The notes: generated from the letters alone by a model not told the origin. A stretch of 64,000 nucleotides of DNA from an uncultured Saccharospirillaceae bacterium (GCA_947503895.1 CANNFT010000010.1:149321-213320), one strand, 5' to 3'; positions 18,700 to 27,714 are shown, counted from the first letter of the stretch. Translations and numbers: made by a program.

Positions 18700-19044
18700 C
18701 TAACCGCCGCTTTGTTTTACGTTGTGACCAAGTTCTTGTAGGTACTTGACGGATTGCTCTGCCAAGTCACCTTGTAGTTCAATGACCCAATCTTTTAGTG
18801 CTCCACCACAACCAAAGCGCCGTTTCAGCGTTTTCACCATGGCTTGTAAGGCTTTTTTGTCGCCCTCTAACCCGGTAATGGTGGTCACTGTTTTCCCGCC
18901 ACGTCCCTTTTTTTCACGACGGACACGTACCACACCGTCGTTTTCAGGCGCGACAGCATGTTGCGAGCATTGGCAATCCGCTTTGGGTTGTCCGCAATCA
19001 GGGCAAAGCCGTCCGGTTTCAGTGGAATAGACCATTGCACACAT
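18700..19044 (-). CDS. yciH: SUI1/eIF1-like translation factor YciH
   Basis: 114-aa bacterial relative of eukaryotic initiation factor eIF1. The N-terminus has two Cys pairs (LCPDCGQP and CQC) suggestive of a small zinc site. The SUI1 fold follows with 'VRRERKGRGGKTVTTITGL'-like basic strand (sequence RVRREKKGRGGKTVT), 'LKRRFGCGGALKD' and 'IELQGDLAEQSVKYLQELG'. E. coli YciH discriminates against non-canonical initiation and poor start contexts. It begins two bases after the stop of the EF-P-like gene, so both are one operon. ATG at 19044 or 19035 is possible. Confidence 0.92.
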   Translation of the reverse strand: MCAMVYSTETGRLCPDCGQPKADCQCSQHAVAPENDGVVRVRREKKGRGGKTVTTITGLEGDKKALQAMVKTLKRRFGCGGALKDWVIELQGDLAEQSVKYLQELGHNVKQSGG

Positions 19045-19046
19045 GA

Positions 19047-19613
19047 TTAAGCCCGCGACATGAATTTTTTGGTTTCGACGTTCACTTTAATTTCCTCGCC
19101 TTCAACGATGTACTCTGGTACTTGCACCACGACACCATTATTTAGTGTGGCAGGCTTGGTGCGTGCCGACGCAGAAGCAGCCTTCATCGCAGGGTTGGTT
19201 TCGCTGACGGTGAGCACTAGGGCTTGCGGCAGTTCGATCGCCGCGAGCTGATCTTCGACGATCATTCCCATGATGCCCTCTAGGCCATCAAACAGCCACT
19301 CGCCACTTTCGCCCAGCTGGTCTTCGTCCATCATATACTGGCTGTAATCTTCGGTGTCCATAAAGGTGTAATGTTCACCATCTTGAAACAAAAACTGCAA
19401 TGTGCGGCGCTGGAAGTCGGCCAGCGTGACCATGTCGTCGCCAGTAAAGGTATTTTCTACCTTTTGCCCCGTTTTAATGTCCTTCATGCGCATTTTATAC
19501 AGCGTTGCCGCGCCTCTTGCCGAGGGTGATTGCACATCAATTAAGCTGACTGCCAATATTTTCCCTTGAAAATCTATGACCTGACCTTTTTTAATTTCAT
19601 TTGCCTTTGGCAT
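19047..19613 (-). CDS. efpL: EF-P-like translation elongation factor EfpL (YeiP)
   Basis: 188-aa paralogue of elongation factor P that helps ribosomes through proline-containing stalling motifs. The start is the ATG at 19613 ('MPKANEIKKG', preceded by CAGGAAA); it matches E. coli YeiP in frame and length, so the extra 49 codons of open frame upstream are not used. The KOW-like N-domain carries the ribosome-contacting loop 'SPSARGAATLYKM' with Arg33 at the tip, where EF-P has its modified Lys. The OB domains end in 'VQVPEYI' and 'KFMSRA'. It is followed at once by yciH. Confidence 0.94.
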   Translation of the reverse strand: MPKANEIKKGQVIDFQGKILAVSLIDVQSPSARGAATLYKMRMKDIKTGQKVENTFTGDDMVTLADFQRRTLQFLFQDGEHYTFMDTEDYSQYMMDEDQLGESGEWLFDGLEGIMGMIVEDQLAAIELPQALVLTVSETNPAMKAASASARTKPATLNNGVVVQVPEYIVEGEEIKVNVETKKFMSRA

Positions 19614-19863
19614 GGTTCGCTTTCCTGAAAAAATTGCAGGGATTGTAGAGATTCTTGTGGGCAGGGTTAAGACCTGATTGTGGTCTTTCTGACGAAAATA
19701 GAAAAATGTTATGGCGAGAAAAGACGAGTGATCCACATTCGAACTGATAACCCAATCCATATTGGCTGTTTTTTGCGCAGCGAGGCAGGGCTGATGAATA
19801 TAACCTGCGCGTTCTTCATTCCGAATGCGATTAAGAAATTAAGGTCTGACGATGCTGGCCAGA

Positions 19864-20196
19864 CTAACTAAAGAGGGTGTGGGCCTGCGCTAAGAGAGGT
19901 TCCAGCTGTTGTCGAGTGTTTGTCCGCAGTACTTCGCCAGACAGTGTTTCCTCTAGGTCACTAAAGGCTTCGTGCATAAGTGAAGGCTTACACACTATAA
20001 CCTCGTAGGCATAGTGGTGGTCTTGGACGGATATTTTCGTGAGTTCTGTGACTTCATTCTGCAGCAAGCGGATAACGTTAAAGCATTGATCTTTCACATC
20101 AACAGAATTGGTTTCCCAATATACATTCTCCATCATTTCCAGTAATTCGCTGATGAAAATGGAGGCTTGGGTAATGGTTGTGGTGCTCATATCCAT
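19864..20196 (-). CDS. helical protein of unknown function
   Basis: 110 aa, predicted helical and soluble, rich in Glu, Leu and Thr, with two Cys. There is no signal peptide and no motif I can place. It lies on the minus strand 250 bases before efpL and is divergent from the thioesterase gene. Codon use resembles its neighbours, so it is probably real. Confidence 0.5.
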   Translation of the reverse strand: MDMSTTTITQASIFISELLEMMENVYWETNSVDVKDQCFNVIRLLQNEVTELTKISVQDHHYAYEVIVCKPSLMHEAFSDLEETLSGEVLRTNTRQQLEPLLAQAHTLFS

Positions 20197-20366
20197 TTAT
20201 CCGCTTGGTTTTTCAATAAGCTTAGTCAGTATTGGGTGGTTTTGCCCACAACGATTCTGGTCGTTCCCGTCATTGTTGTTCGAAGATTTGGACGTTAACG
20301 TGTGGATTTGCAGCATGACGAATCCATAAAAATGTTATGGATGATAAGAGGTTAGAGAATATAGCG

Positions 20367-20795
20367 ATGGCAAAATTGTCTGCGCAGCAGTTACAACAGT
20401 TTTTGGATAAAGAATTCCCCCAGTCAAACTTAGTGATCGAAGCCGCCGGTGAGATGGGGTCACGGATTCGTTTACCCATGAAAGATGCAGCACCTTATCT
20501 AAGACCAGGGGGTACGATCTCTGGTCCGACGATGATGACAATGGCGGATACGGCAATGTACATGGCCATTATGGCCGAATTGGGGCCGGTGGCGATGGCT
20601 GTGACCACCAACTTAAATATAAACTTCATCAGCAAACCCAGCCCAGTGGACATGATTGCTGAGGCAGAGCTGTTTAAAATTGGTAAACGCTTGGCGTTGG
20701 GTGAAGTACGCGTTTATTCCGAAGGGAAGGCGGAGATGGTGGCCCATGCGACCTGCACATACGCCATCCCAGAGAGTGCTGCACCTTCAGCCTGA
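20367..20795 (+). CDS. PaaI-type hotdog thioesterase
   Basis: 142-aa single hotdog-fold acyl-CoA thioesterase. The family core is clear: 'YLRPGGTISGPTMMTMADTA' (helix with the catalytic-type acidic residue and Gly-Pro turn), then 'TNLNINFISKP' and 'GKRLALGEVRVYSEGK'. The substrate cannot be told; PaaI relatives act on phenylacetyl- or other aryl/acyl-CoAs. I prefer the ATG at 20367 (MAKLSAQQ...) because the open frame from 20337 adds ten residues without a ribosome-binding site. A second thioesterase-like gene (DUF4442) faces it at 20961-21437. Confidence 0.8.
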   Translation: MAKLSAQQLQQFLDKEFPQSNLVIEAAGEMGSRIRLPMKDAAPYLRPGGTISGPTMMTMADTAMYMAIMAELGPVAMAVTTNLNINFISKPSPVDMIAEAELFKIGKRLALGEVRVYSEGKAEMVAHATCTYAIPESAAPSA

Positions 20796-20960
20796 ACGGC
20801 CACAGGCAGGATCAAATCTTTGCTGTCCTCAAGCTAAGGCGTGCATATTACGCGCTCTCTTTATTGAGCCCTCAATCGCAGTGTCTTCGTCTTTGGTGGC
20901 CAAAATCACTGTACCACTACAAACCGATTATCAACCATCATAAAACCGTCAGAAGCGTGG

Positions 20961-21437
20961 CTATTCAGCATCACGCTTTTTACGGATGTAGAGGACTTTT
21001 TTGGCCGTAGCGACCAGTTTCCCTTGCTCGTCTTTGATGTCCACTGTGAAGGTTGGAAGGTACTTTTGTCCATTTGCCGTCTTCTCGCGAATGGTCTCTA
21101 GTTCTTGCTCAGTGACTTCAAAATGTGCAGTCACGGTGCCGCGTCCTGGGCTGATAAATTCGATCTCTGCAGATTTATCCCAGACCACATAGTCTCTTCC
21201 AATGCGGTTCATAATGAGCAACATATGGAAAGGGTCAATCATTGAATAGAGGCTGCCACCAAAATGCGTACCGACGTAGTTGCGATTGTACCAACGCAGT
21301 GGCATGTCGACGGTTGCGCTGGTGAAGTCATCTGCCAGATGTCGAACTTTGACCCCCGCGCCTCGGTATGGCCCATACCAATTCAGAAAAATGCGCAAAA
21401 ATTTAGGCTGATTTAAATAGGTTTTTAGAGATTTCAA
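20961..21437 (-). CDS. DUF4442 hotdog-fold thioesterase-like protein
   Basis: 158-aa protein of the DUF4442 family, a branch of the hotdog superfamily usually annotated as putative thioesterase. Characteristic segments are 'NWYGPYRGAGVKV', 'NRNYVGTHFGGSLYSMIDP' and 'IEFISPGRGTVTA'. The only in-frame start before the conserved N-terminus is TTG at 21437-21435, because a stop lies a few codons upstream. That TTG sits in a perfect 22-bp tandem duplication and overlaps the stop of a five-codon ATG micro-ORF (ATGAGTGTCCTGTTTTGA), which could allow termination-reinitiation. Confidence 0.8.
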   Translation of the reverse strand: MKSLKTYLNQPKFLRIFLNWYGPYRGAGVKVRHLADDFTSATVDMPLRWYNRNYVGTHFGGSLYSMIDPFHMLLIMNRIGRDYVVWDKSAEIEFISPGRGTVTAHFEVTEQELETIREKTANGQKYLPTFTVDIKDEQGKLVATAKKVLYIRKKRDAE

Positions 21438-21473
21438 AACAGGACACTCATGATTTCAAAACAGGACACTCAT
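21430..21473. repeat. perfect tandem duplication, 2 x 22 bp
   Basis: Two identical head-to-tail copies (21430-21451 and 21452-21473) each containing AAACAGGACACTCAT. The proximal copy carries the TTG start of the DUF4442 gene; on the minus strand each copy also gives a five-codon ORF beginning ATGAGTGTCC. A related motif occurs at 29360-29378, 30012-30030 and 30717-30733. Confidence 0.95.
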
Positions 21474-21621
21474 CGTTGGGCATCTTTTATTGTGGCGTAA
21501 ATTATCCGTTTTTTTGACGATTCATACCACTGATTTGTAGAAGACGGCTTTGTCGACCCTAGAATGCGCAGGTATCGGCATACCCATTTAAACAGTGTAG
21601 GCAGAATTAGGAGTTCGACGA

Positions 21622-22407
21622 CTAGGCTGGCTCGATGTGAATGAGCGCTTGCTGGGAAGGTTGGCTGATGGAGTCGTAAATGGCTTGTTTCGATTTCGAT
21701 GCTAACTGTTTGCGGTCAAGCTTGCGAGCATCTAACAGTGGCAGATAGTGGATTTCGGCTCTCACACTGTTAGCGCCCGCCACACGAATGAGGCTATCAA
21801 TGATGCTTTCTTCACCCACAAATGGAGCCGCCGTGGAGCGATCGCCGTGTTCATCGTAAAAACAAATCGCCACCGGTTGAACGTACTTTTCTTCACGCAC
21901 GGCGAGCTCAAACATCATGGGGTAAAAAGGCAACAGCTCGTCGCCCATGGTGGTCGTGCCTTCAGGAAACACCAATAATGATTGGCCTCGTTGCAAGACT
22001 TTTTGTCCTTCCGGTAAATCTCGGTAGACCGCGAATTTATTTTCTCGGTGAATGTAAAATGTGCCTAGGGCACGACTGACAAACCCAAAGATTGGCCATT
22101 TCTTAACTTCTGACTTCGCTATAAAGCTATAGGGCTGCTGACTTAGCAGCAATACAATTTCAATCCAACTAATATGATTCGCTACAACGAGATGTCCGGG
22201 TGCACAGGGCTTACCGATAATATCGTATTTTATGTTAAAGCAGGCGCAGCACCGACGACAAAAGAACGCCAAAATGGCTTCCCTGATGCCCGCCTTCCAT
22301 GTTCCCAAGCGAGGGATGGCGTACACGGCTGGCACGCAGATAGCGAGCGTTATTACCCAAATCAGAGCGTGTATTAAACGGAATACGCGTCGAAATTCAA
22401 TAAACAC
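21622..22407 (-). CDS. olsA: probable O-acyltransferase of ornithine-lipid synthesis (OlsA-like PlsC protein)
   Basis: 261-aa membrane acyltransferase of the PlsC superfamily: an N-terminal hydrophobic stretch (residues 10-30), catalytic NHISWIE (H-x4-E in place of the usual D), 'FYIHREN' and 'VFPEGTTTMGDELLPFYP'. Alone it could be a general 1-acylglycerol-3-phosphate acyltransferase. Lying just downstream of an OlsB-like N-acyltransferase on the same strand, it is better read as OlsA, which adds the second fatty acid to lyso-ornithine lipid. It starts with GTG after AAAGG. The family is certain; the OlsA role is inferred from context. Confidence 0.8.
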   Translation of the reverse strand: MFIEFRRVFRLIHALIWVITLAICVPAVYAIPRLGTWKAGIREAILAFFCRRCCACFNIKYDIIGKPCAPGHLVVANHISWIEIVLLLSQQPYSFIAKSEVKKWPIFGFVSRALGTFYIHRENKFAVYRDLPEGQKVLQRGQSLLVFPEGTTTMGDELLPFYPMMFELAVREEKYVQPVAICFYDEHGDRSTAAPFVGEESIIDSLIRVAGANSVRAEIHYLPLLDARKLDRKQLASKSKQAIYDSISQPSQQALIHIEPA

Positions 22408-22474
22408 ATTTTTGCCTTTACGCAGTTTTTATAAGGTGCATGAATTGATTTTAGGCGCTCAGTTCATTTGACAC

Positions 22475-23278
22475 CTAGGCAGCCCGAAGAAAATGTTTAA
22501 GATATCGCTGATTGATTTCCCGTCGATCCAGCAGGACGACGACATCCGCAACGTTAAATTCTTGATCCCAAAAAGCTTCGCCACAGGCCCGACAGCCAAT
22601 GCGAAGGTAGGCTTTCAGCAGTGGCGGAATCAGAGATTTACCTTCTTGCTTCGTCTCGATGTTCGGAAGGCAGGCCTTGGGTATGACACGTTGTGTCTCG
22701 GGCGTGAAGTGTTTGTCGCGTAAGTAATTTATCACTGCTTGCGCGGTTGAGCCGCCATCGCTCAGCGAGATACTGGCGCAGCCCATCAAATAATCGGTTT
22801 GATGTTCAACCATAAACTGTCCGAGCCGAGCCCAAAGTAATGCGATCACCGCGCCGCTGCGAAAATCGGATGCCACGCACGTGCGACCAATCTCCATATA
22901 AGACTTTCCCGGCACCAAAATTTGATGAATGTCGAATTCAGTTTGGGTATAGAACCCCCCGAGTGCGTGAGCCACATCATCGGTGATGATACGACTGTAT
23001 CCTACGATCTCATCTGTATCATCGTCTTTCACAATTAGGTGATAGCAATGGTCATCAAATTGATCCTTATCGATACCTTGTGATCCGCTTTGTAATTCGG
23101 CGCCCATGTCTTCGCTGAACACACGATAACGCAATTTCTGTGCTCTAAATATGTCATCCGGGTCTCGAGTGATCATGGCGCACAGCGGGGAGCGGTGTGG
23201 TCGGGTGATGTGTGGGGCGGTATTCGCGTTTGTATTGGAGGAATAAGCATTTGAAGCGAATGCAGTTTGCATATCCAA
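22475..23278 (-). CDS. olsB: probable ornithine N-acyltransferase (OlsB-like, GNAT fold)
   Basis: 267-aa acyl-ACP-dependent N-acyltransferase of the OlsB/autoinducer-synthase-like GNAT branch. The hallmarks are 'AQKLRYRVFSEDMGAEL' near the N-terminus, 'DDHCYHLIV', 'IVGYSRI', 'YMEIGRTCVASDFRSG' and 'DYLMGCASISL'. OlsB attaches a 3-hydroxy fatty acid to the alpha-amino group of ornithine, giving lyso-ornithine lipid. CAGGA precedes the ATG. The olsA-like gene follows after 67 bases, so the two probably form one operon for phosphorus-free membrane lipid. Related GNAT proteins are sometimes labelled hemolysin-like; the pair favours OlsB. Confidence 0.82.
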   Translation of the reverse strand: MDMQTAFASNAYSSNTNANTAPHITRPHRSPLCAMITRDPDDIFRAQKLRYRVFSEDMGAELQSGSQGIDKDQFDDHCYHLIVKDDDTDEIVGYSRIITDDVAHALGGFYTQTEFDIHQILVPGKSYMEIGRTCVASDFRSGAVIALLWARLGQFMVEHQTDYLMGCASISLSDGGSTAQAVINYLRDKHFTPETQRVIPKACLPNIETKQEGKSLIPPLLKAYLRIGCRACGEAFWDQEFNVADVVVLLDRREINQRYLKHFLRAA

Positions 23279-23469
23279 TTCCTGCTGATGGGCAAAGTAC
23301 TCAAATTAGGGGGTTGAGATGACAACCCCGTGACAAAGACTTTTCAATTTCTTGTCAGTCGTGGGCTCCTACGCGGGCTCCTAAATACGTCGTCTTTTCC
23401 CGAGCTGCTACGCTCAATCCTATGACTCGTCAAACTACGTAGAACAGATTTTCAGAGGAGGCGTGCGGC

Positions 23470-24204
23470 ATGCTCTCTATGAAATACGCAATACAAAACC
23501 TTCATTTAAGGGCAATGAATAGCCGATGGGTACGAAAGATGAGCCTGCACATTAACAGTAACGCTCAGAAGCATCGGCTAGCGGTTTTGGGGTCTAAATG
23601 GCGGGCATGGATAGCCCTGTCGTGCGCACTCATGATAATGCCAGTCGAAGCGGCGACGGTGACTAAGCCAACAGAAGCCCAAATTGCACAAGTTTTTAAC
23701 CAATACTATGGCCAAAAGCTGATGTTTTTTAAGCCGGTGGAGGTGCCTCAAGAAGTTGAGCGCATCCATAAAAGCTTAGTGGCTGAACTGGATCAATGGG
23801 TCAAATTAGATTTGCTGACACGCAAAAATTCCCGGTTTTTAGCAGAAAAAATGATGTACGGTGAGCCGCGTATGGTGAGTGTAGGGGGGTTTCAATATGA
23901 CCTAAATCCCGACAACCCTTGGGTGAGTCAGCAGGGTTTCTTTTATGGACGACCGAAACTCAAAGAAGTTTTCACCGTTTCACCGCCCTCTGAAATTGCC
24001 GCAGAGATCGTGTGTGAAGTTTACCTTTCGTGGTACGTCGTCGATCAACCAGACTGGATCAATAAAATAGATATAAAACAGTATCGGCTTTTAAAGCGAG
24101 CGTCAGAGTCTTTTAAACAACCGTTTGAAAAGCGAATCTATCTTGTATTTACAGAAAATCGCTGGAAATTATGGACAACTAAAGGAGAACAAAAACTTTT
24201 CTGA
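23470..24204 (+). CDS. exported protein of unknown function
   Basis: 244 aa. A strong ribosome-binding site (AGAGGAGG) before the ATG at 23470 supports the long N-terminus, although the signal peptide proper lies at about residues 41-61 (WRAWIALSCALMIMPVEA-AT). The mature part is rich in Lys, Tyr and Trp, with strands such as 'AEIVCEVYLSWYVVD' and 'KRIYLVFTENRWKLW'. It has one Cys and no recognisable domain. It is divergent from the olsB-olsA operon, whose start is 191 bases away. Confidence 0.6.
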   Translation: MLSMKYAIQNLHLRAMNSRWVRKMSLHINSNAQKHRLAVLGSKWRAWIALSCALMIMPVEAATVTKPTEAQIAQVFNQYYGQKLMFFKPVEVPQEVERIHKSLVAELDQWVKLDLLTRKNSRFLAEKMMYGEPRMVSVGGFQYDLNPDNPWVSQQGFFYGRPKLKEVFTVSPPSEIAAEIVCEVYLSWYVVDQPDWINKIDIKQYRLLKRASESFKQPFEKRIYLVFTENRWKLWTTKGEQKLF

Positions 24205-24336
24205 TAAACTGACCTTTTATGACCATGCATATGAATTACTTGATCAAATGGTCAAATAATAATATAACTTTTCATTGCATATTTACCTCAGGCAAACTGA
24301 GTGCATATAACTAAAACTGCTGAGTGACACTGAATT

Positions 24337-25512
24337 ATGACACGTTCCTTTATACCCCCTGTTCGCACCTTGATGGGCCCAGGTCCTTCTGATGTCAATC
24401 CCCGTATCCTCGAAGCACTCAGTCGCCCAACCGTCGGCCATCTGGACAGCGCTTTCGTCGGATTAATGGACGAAATTAAGCAGTTGCTGCAATTCGCTTT
24501 TAAAACGAATAATGCGCTCACTATGCCGATTTCAGCGCCTGGTTCTGCGGGCATGGAATCTTGCTTTGTTAACTTATTGGAACCAGGTGATAAAGTCATC
24601 GTTTGCCAAAACGGCGTGTTTGGCGGCCGTATGAAAGAAAACGTTGAGCGTTGCGGTGCGACTGCCGTCATGGTTCAAGATGACTGGGGTAAGCCGGTTG
24701 ATGTTCAGAAGGTCGAAGAGGCACTGAAAGCAAATCCAGATGCTAAGGTCTTAGCGTTTGTTCATGCTGAAACGTCTACCGGTGTACGCAGTGATGCCAA
24801 AACTTTGTGTGCCTTGGCCAAGCAACATGATTGCCTAACCATCGTCGACACGGTGACATCCTTAGGTGGTATCGAATTGGATATCGACGGCTGGGGCGCT
24901 GATGCGGTGTATTCTGGCAGCCAAAAATGTTTGTCCTGTGTACCGGGTATTTCACCTGTTACATTCAGCGAAAAAGCCGTTGAAGTGATCAAAAATCGCA
25001 CACATAAAGTGCAAAGCTGGTTCTTAGATATGGATCTCGTGATGGGATACTGGGGTGGCGGTGTTAAACGTGCCTATCACCATACTGCACCGGTTAACGC
25101 TTTGTATGCCTTACATGAGTCTTTGGTGATTTTAGAAGAAGAAGGGCTGCAAAATGCGTGGGACCGCCATGCGTTAAATCATAAAGCGCTGGTTGCAGGG
25201 CTTGAAGCCATGGGTCTGAGTTTGCCAGTTGATCCTAAATACCGTCTGCCTCAGTTGAACCTTGTGACGATTCCAGAAGGCGTTGATGACGCAAAAGTGC
25301 GTGGCTTATTGATGGAAAAATACAGCCTAGAAATTGGCGCGGGATTAGGTGCATTAGCCGGCAAAGCATGGCGAATTGGCTTAATGGGCTTCGGTGCAAA
25401 CCAGAAAAATGTGTTGTTCTGCTTAGGCGCGTTAGAAGCTGTCTTGTTAGAAGTAGGAGCCGATATTCAAGCGGGAGCGGCAGTTAAAGCAGCGAATACT
25501 ATTTATGGATGA
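24337..25512 (+). CDS. class V aminotransferase (serine/alanine-glyoxylate type)
   Basis: 391-aa PLP-dependent fold-type I enzyme of the AGXT/SgaA/PucG group. It shows 'LMGPGPSDVNPRI' at the N-terminus, 'SAPGSAGME', 'HAETSTGV', 'IVDTVTSLGG' (PLP Asp) and the Schiff-base Lys197 in SGSQKCLSC. Enzymes of this group move an amino group from serine, alanine or ureidoglycine to glyoxylate; the exact donor cannot be read here. No glyoxylate or purine-catabolism gene is adjacent. It is a single-gene unit closed by the terminator at 25537-25562. Confidence 0.88.
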   Translation: MTRSFIPPVRTLMGPGPSDVNPRILEALSRPTVGHLDSAFVGLMDEIKQLLQFAFKTNNALTMPISAPGSAGMESCFVNLLEPGDKVIVCQNGVFGGRMKENVERCGATAVMVQDDWGKPVDVQKVEEALKANPDAKVLAFVHAETSTGVRSDAKTLCALAKQHDCLTIVDTVTSLGGIELDIDGWGADAVYSGSQKCLSCVPGISPVTFSEKAVEVIKNRTHKVQSWFLDMDLVMGYWGGGVKRAYHHTAPVNALYALHESLVILEEEGLQNAWDRHALNHKALVAGLEAMGLSLPVDPKYRLPQLNLVTIPEGVDDAKVRGLLMEKYSLEIGAGLGALAGKAWRIGLMGFGANQKNVLFCLGALEAVLLEVGADIQAGAAVKAANTIYG

Positions 25513-25536
25513 GAGTTAGTCTGATTTTATGATGAT

Positions 25537-25562
25537 AAAAAGCGCCTTTGTGGCGCTTTTTT
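25537..25562 (+). terminator. intrinsic terminator of the aminotransferase gene
   Basis: AAAAAGCGCC, loop TTTGT, GGCGCTTTTTT: a 10-bp stem including the A/T tracts, 25 bases after the stop codon. Confidence 0.92.
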
Positions 25563-25654
25563 GTATTTTTATTCTACGAAACTATTTAAGTCGACCATCT
25601 TTGACCACAATTGTCTGCTAATGTTAAGCAACCAAATATGCTGAGCATTATACG

Positions 25655-26788
25655 ATGAATGACTCTGAATTATTAAGACGGCAAAAAAATGCGCTGGTTA
25701 AACAGTATTCAGCGAGAAGCAATTTAAAAGCCTACATTCAAATCGTTGTTACCCTTTTCCCATTCTTCTTTTTACTTTATATATCTTCACACAGTTTTTA
25801 TGAAAACCCTTGGCTGGCTTTGATAGCGTGCACTATATGGATATTCTTTGTTCTACGCGTGTTTGTCATGATGCACGACTGTGGACATGGATGCTTATTT
25901 AATCATTCTGCCCCCAACCGAATAGTAGGGTTTGTCTTGGGCGTGCTCTGTGGTGTGCCTCAATATGTTTGGTCAAAGCATCATGATTATCACCATGCAA
26001 CGAATGGTAACTGGCAAAAATATCAAGGGCCTCTGAGCGTTTTATCTTCAACTGAATATTTAAATCTTGATGCGAAAGGTAAGAAAGCCTACAAAAACAA
26101 CCGCAATATATTATTGGCACCTTTCGGCGGGTTTCTGTACTTTATCTTTAATCCACGATTCACTTTTTTCAAGGGAACCCTTGACTGTTGTATTCACCTC
26201 GTCAAACAAAAATGGCAGCATCCGCATTTATCGATAAGCTCGCACGTTCAAACGTTTAAAACGCAGTATTGGAATACATGGCGAGAATATGCTCATATGG
26301 CAGCGAATAACATCGTCTTGTTATTAAGCTGGACAGCGGCGAGCTATTACTTTGGCGTCATTGAATTTTTTACGGTTTACATTATAGGTCTCTCAGTGGC
26401 GGGTGGAATCGGCATTATATTGTTTACGGTTCAGCATAATTTTGAAGGTTCGTATGCTGCAGGAGATAAAGGCTGGAATTACTTTACAGCGGCCTTGCAA
26501 GGAACAAGCTACCTAAAGCTTCCACTAGTCCTTCAGTGGTTTACGGCAAACATCGGCTACCATCATATTCATCACCTTTCTGCCAGAATTCCCAGCTATA
26601 ACCTAGTTCAATGTCATAATGAAAATCACTCGTTATTTAAAGGCGTTAAACGATTAACTATTCGTGATATTCCAGCAGCATTCAAACACATTATATGGGA
26701 TGAAGAAAAACAACAGTTAATCAGCATTGAACAATGCGAACAGCAAAATGATTTGAACCTTCGAAACGCAAAGCAAGTGATGAATTAA
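25655..26788 (+). CDS. membrane fatty-acid desaturase
   Basis: 377-aa integral-membrane di-iron desaturase. All three histidine boxes are present: HDCGH (74-78), HHDYHH (109-114) and HHIHH (302-306), with hydrophobic spans around residues 30-45, 52-73, 88-105 and 220-258. The box spacing fits the acyl-lipid delta-12/omega-6-type desaturases that act on membrane lipids with ferredoxin or cytochrome b5-type electron donors. The position specificity is not predictable. No electron-transfer partner is encoded nearby. It follows the aminotransferase but has its own unit after the terminator. It is the last ordinary-looking gene before the accessory region. Confidence 0.87.
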   Translation: MNDSELLRRQKNALVKQYSARSNLKAYIQIVVTLFPFFFLLYISSHSFYENPWLALIACTIWIFFVLRVFVMMHDCGHGCLFNHSAPNRIVGFVLGVLCGVPQYVWSKHHDYHHATNGNWQKYQGPLSVLSSTEYLNLDAKGKKAYKNNRNILLAPFGGFLYFIFNPRFTFFKGTLDCCIHLVKQKWQHPHLSISSHVQTFKTQYWNTWREYAHMAANNIVLLLSWTAASYYFGVIEFFTVYIIGLSVAGGIGIILFTVQHNFEGSYAAGDKGWNYFTAALQGTSYLKLPLVLQWFTANIGYHHIHHLSARIPSYNLVQCHNENHSLFKGVKRLTIRDIPAAFKHIIWDEEKQQLISIEQCEQQNDLNLRNAKQVMN

Positions 26789-27006
26789 CATCGTATTTAA
26801 AATACCTTTCGGTCGATATAGGTCGCATTCGACTAACCGTATCTTAGTTTTAAAATGGTTAATCCTTGGGTCTACTGCCTAGCGCCACCACCGTTCCCCA
26901 GCATTACGCTTATGAACTTGGTCAAACGCTTATTTCTCCGCTGTGGGTAGGCGAATACGGAGAGTTACTCGTCAATGTAAATGGATTAATCTGTCTATAG
27001 GTGTAA

Positions 27007-27714
27007 TTGGCAGTGAGTGAAAAGGTGGAAACGACGAATATTATTCTTATGCCTGGGCTAGACGGAACGGGTTTGCTTTTCAATGAGTTAATCGAGCAGC
27101 TGTGTAATGAATCACGGGTGAAGTGTATCAATTTGAATGAATTAAAAGGGCGGTCATACTCGGAACTAGCACAAGAAATTGCGTATCAATTACCGACGCA
27201 GCGATTTGTTTTAGTAGCAGAATCATATTCTGGAGCGATTGCATATGAACTGTTCAAGCTTGTTCCGAATAAAATTGAGCATCTTATTTTTATAGCCAGC
27301 TTCGTTTCTCGGCCTTCATTAATGTCTAAGTGGGCGCAGTTTATTCCAATTTCATTCATTCATTTGTTGGCTCGAAGAAAATGGTTGGTTGAAGTATTCT
27401 GCTTTGGTCGAACGATAAATGATGTTGAATTCTCTATATTTCGATCAGCTTTAGCTGAATGCCCGAACGACCTTATTAAGAAAAGACTAGAGTATATTTC
27501 GAACCTTCAGACGCCAACTGAAATATTTGATATTCAAACAACGTATATCCGTCCAAAAAATGATATTTTAATATCAAAAACAGCGGTAGATACAATACAG
27601 AGACTCTACCCAAGCACTAAAGTGATTTCGCTTGAGGGCGGCCACTTTATCGCTCAAGCAAGCTCTAAGCGTTGTGCTGAAGTCATTAAAAAAATGATTT
27701 CGACGGGGCGCTGA
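27007..27714 (+). CDS. alpha/beta hydrolase
   Basis: 235-aa serine hydrolase. The oxyanion loop is 'MPGLDGTGLLF', the nucleophile elbow is AESYSG (Ser in a variant of G-x-S-x-G) at about residue 80, a catalytic Asp lies in 'IRPKNDILI' and the His in 'LEGGHFIAQ'. No signal peptide is seen, so it is probably cytoplasmic. The start is uncertain: the first possible codon is TTG at 27007, with GTG codons at 27013 and 27025. The AT content is higher than in the preceding genes, marking the edge of the accessory region. The substrate is unknown. Confidence 0.75.
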   Translation: MAVSEKVETTNIILMPGLDGTGLLFNELIEQLCNESRVKCINLNELKGRSYSELAQEIAYQLPTQRFVLVAESYSGAIAYELFKLVPNKIEHLIFIASFVSRPSLMSKWAQFIPISFIHLLARRKWLVEVFCFGRTINDVEFSIFRSALAECPNDLIKKRLEYISNLQTPTEIFDIQTTYIRPKNDILISKTAVDTIQRLYPSTKVISLEGGHFIAQASSKRCAEVIKKMISTGR

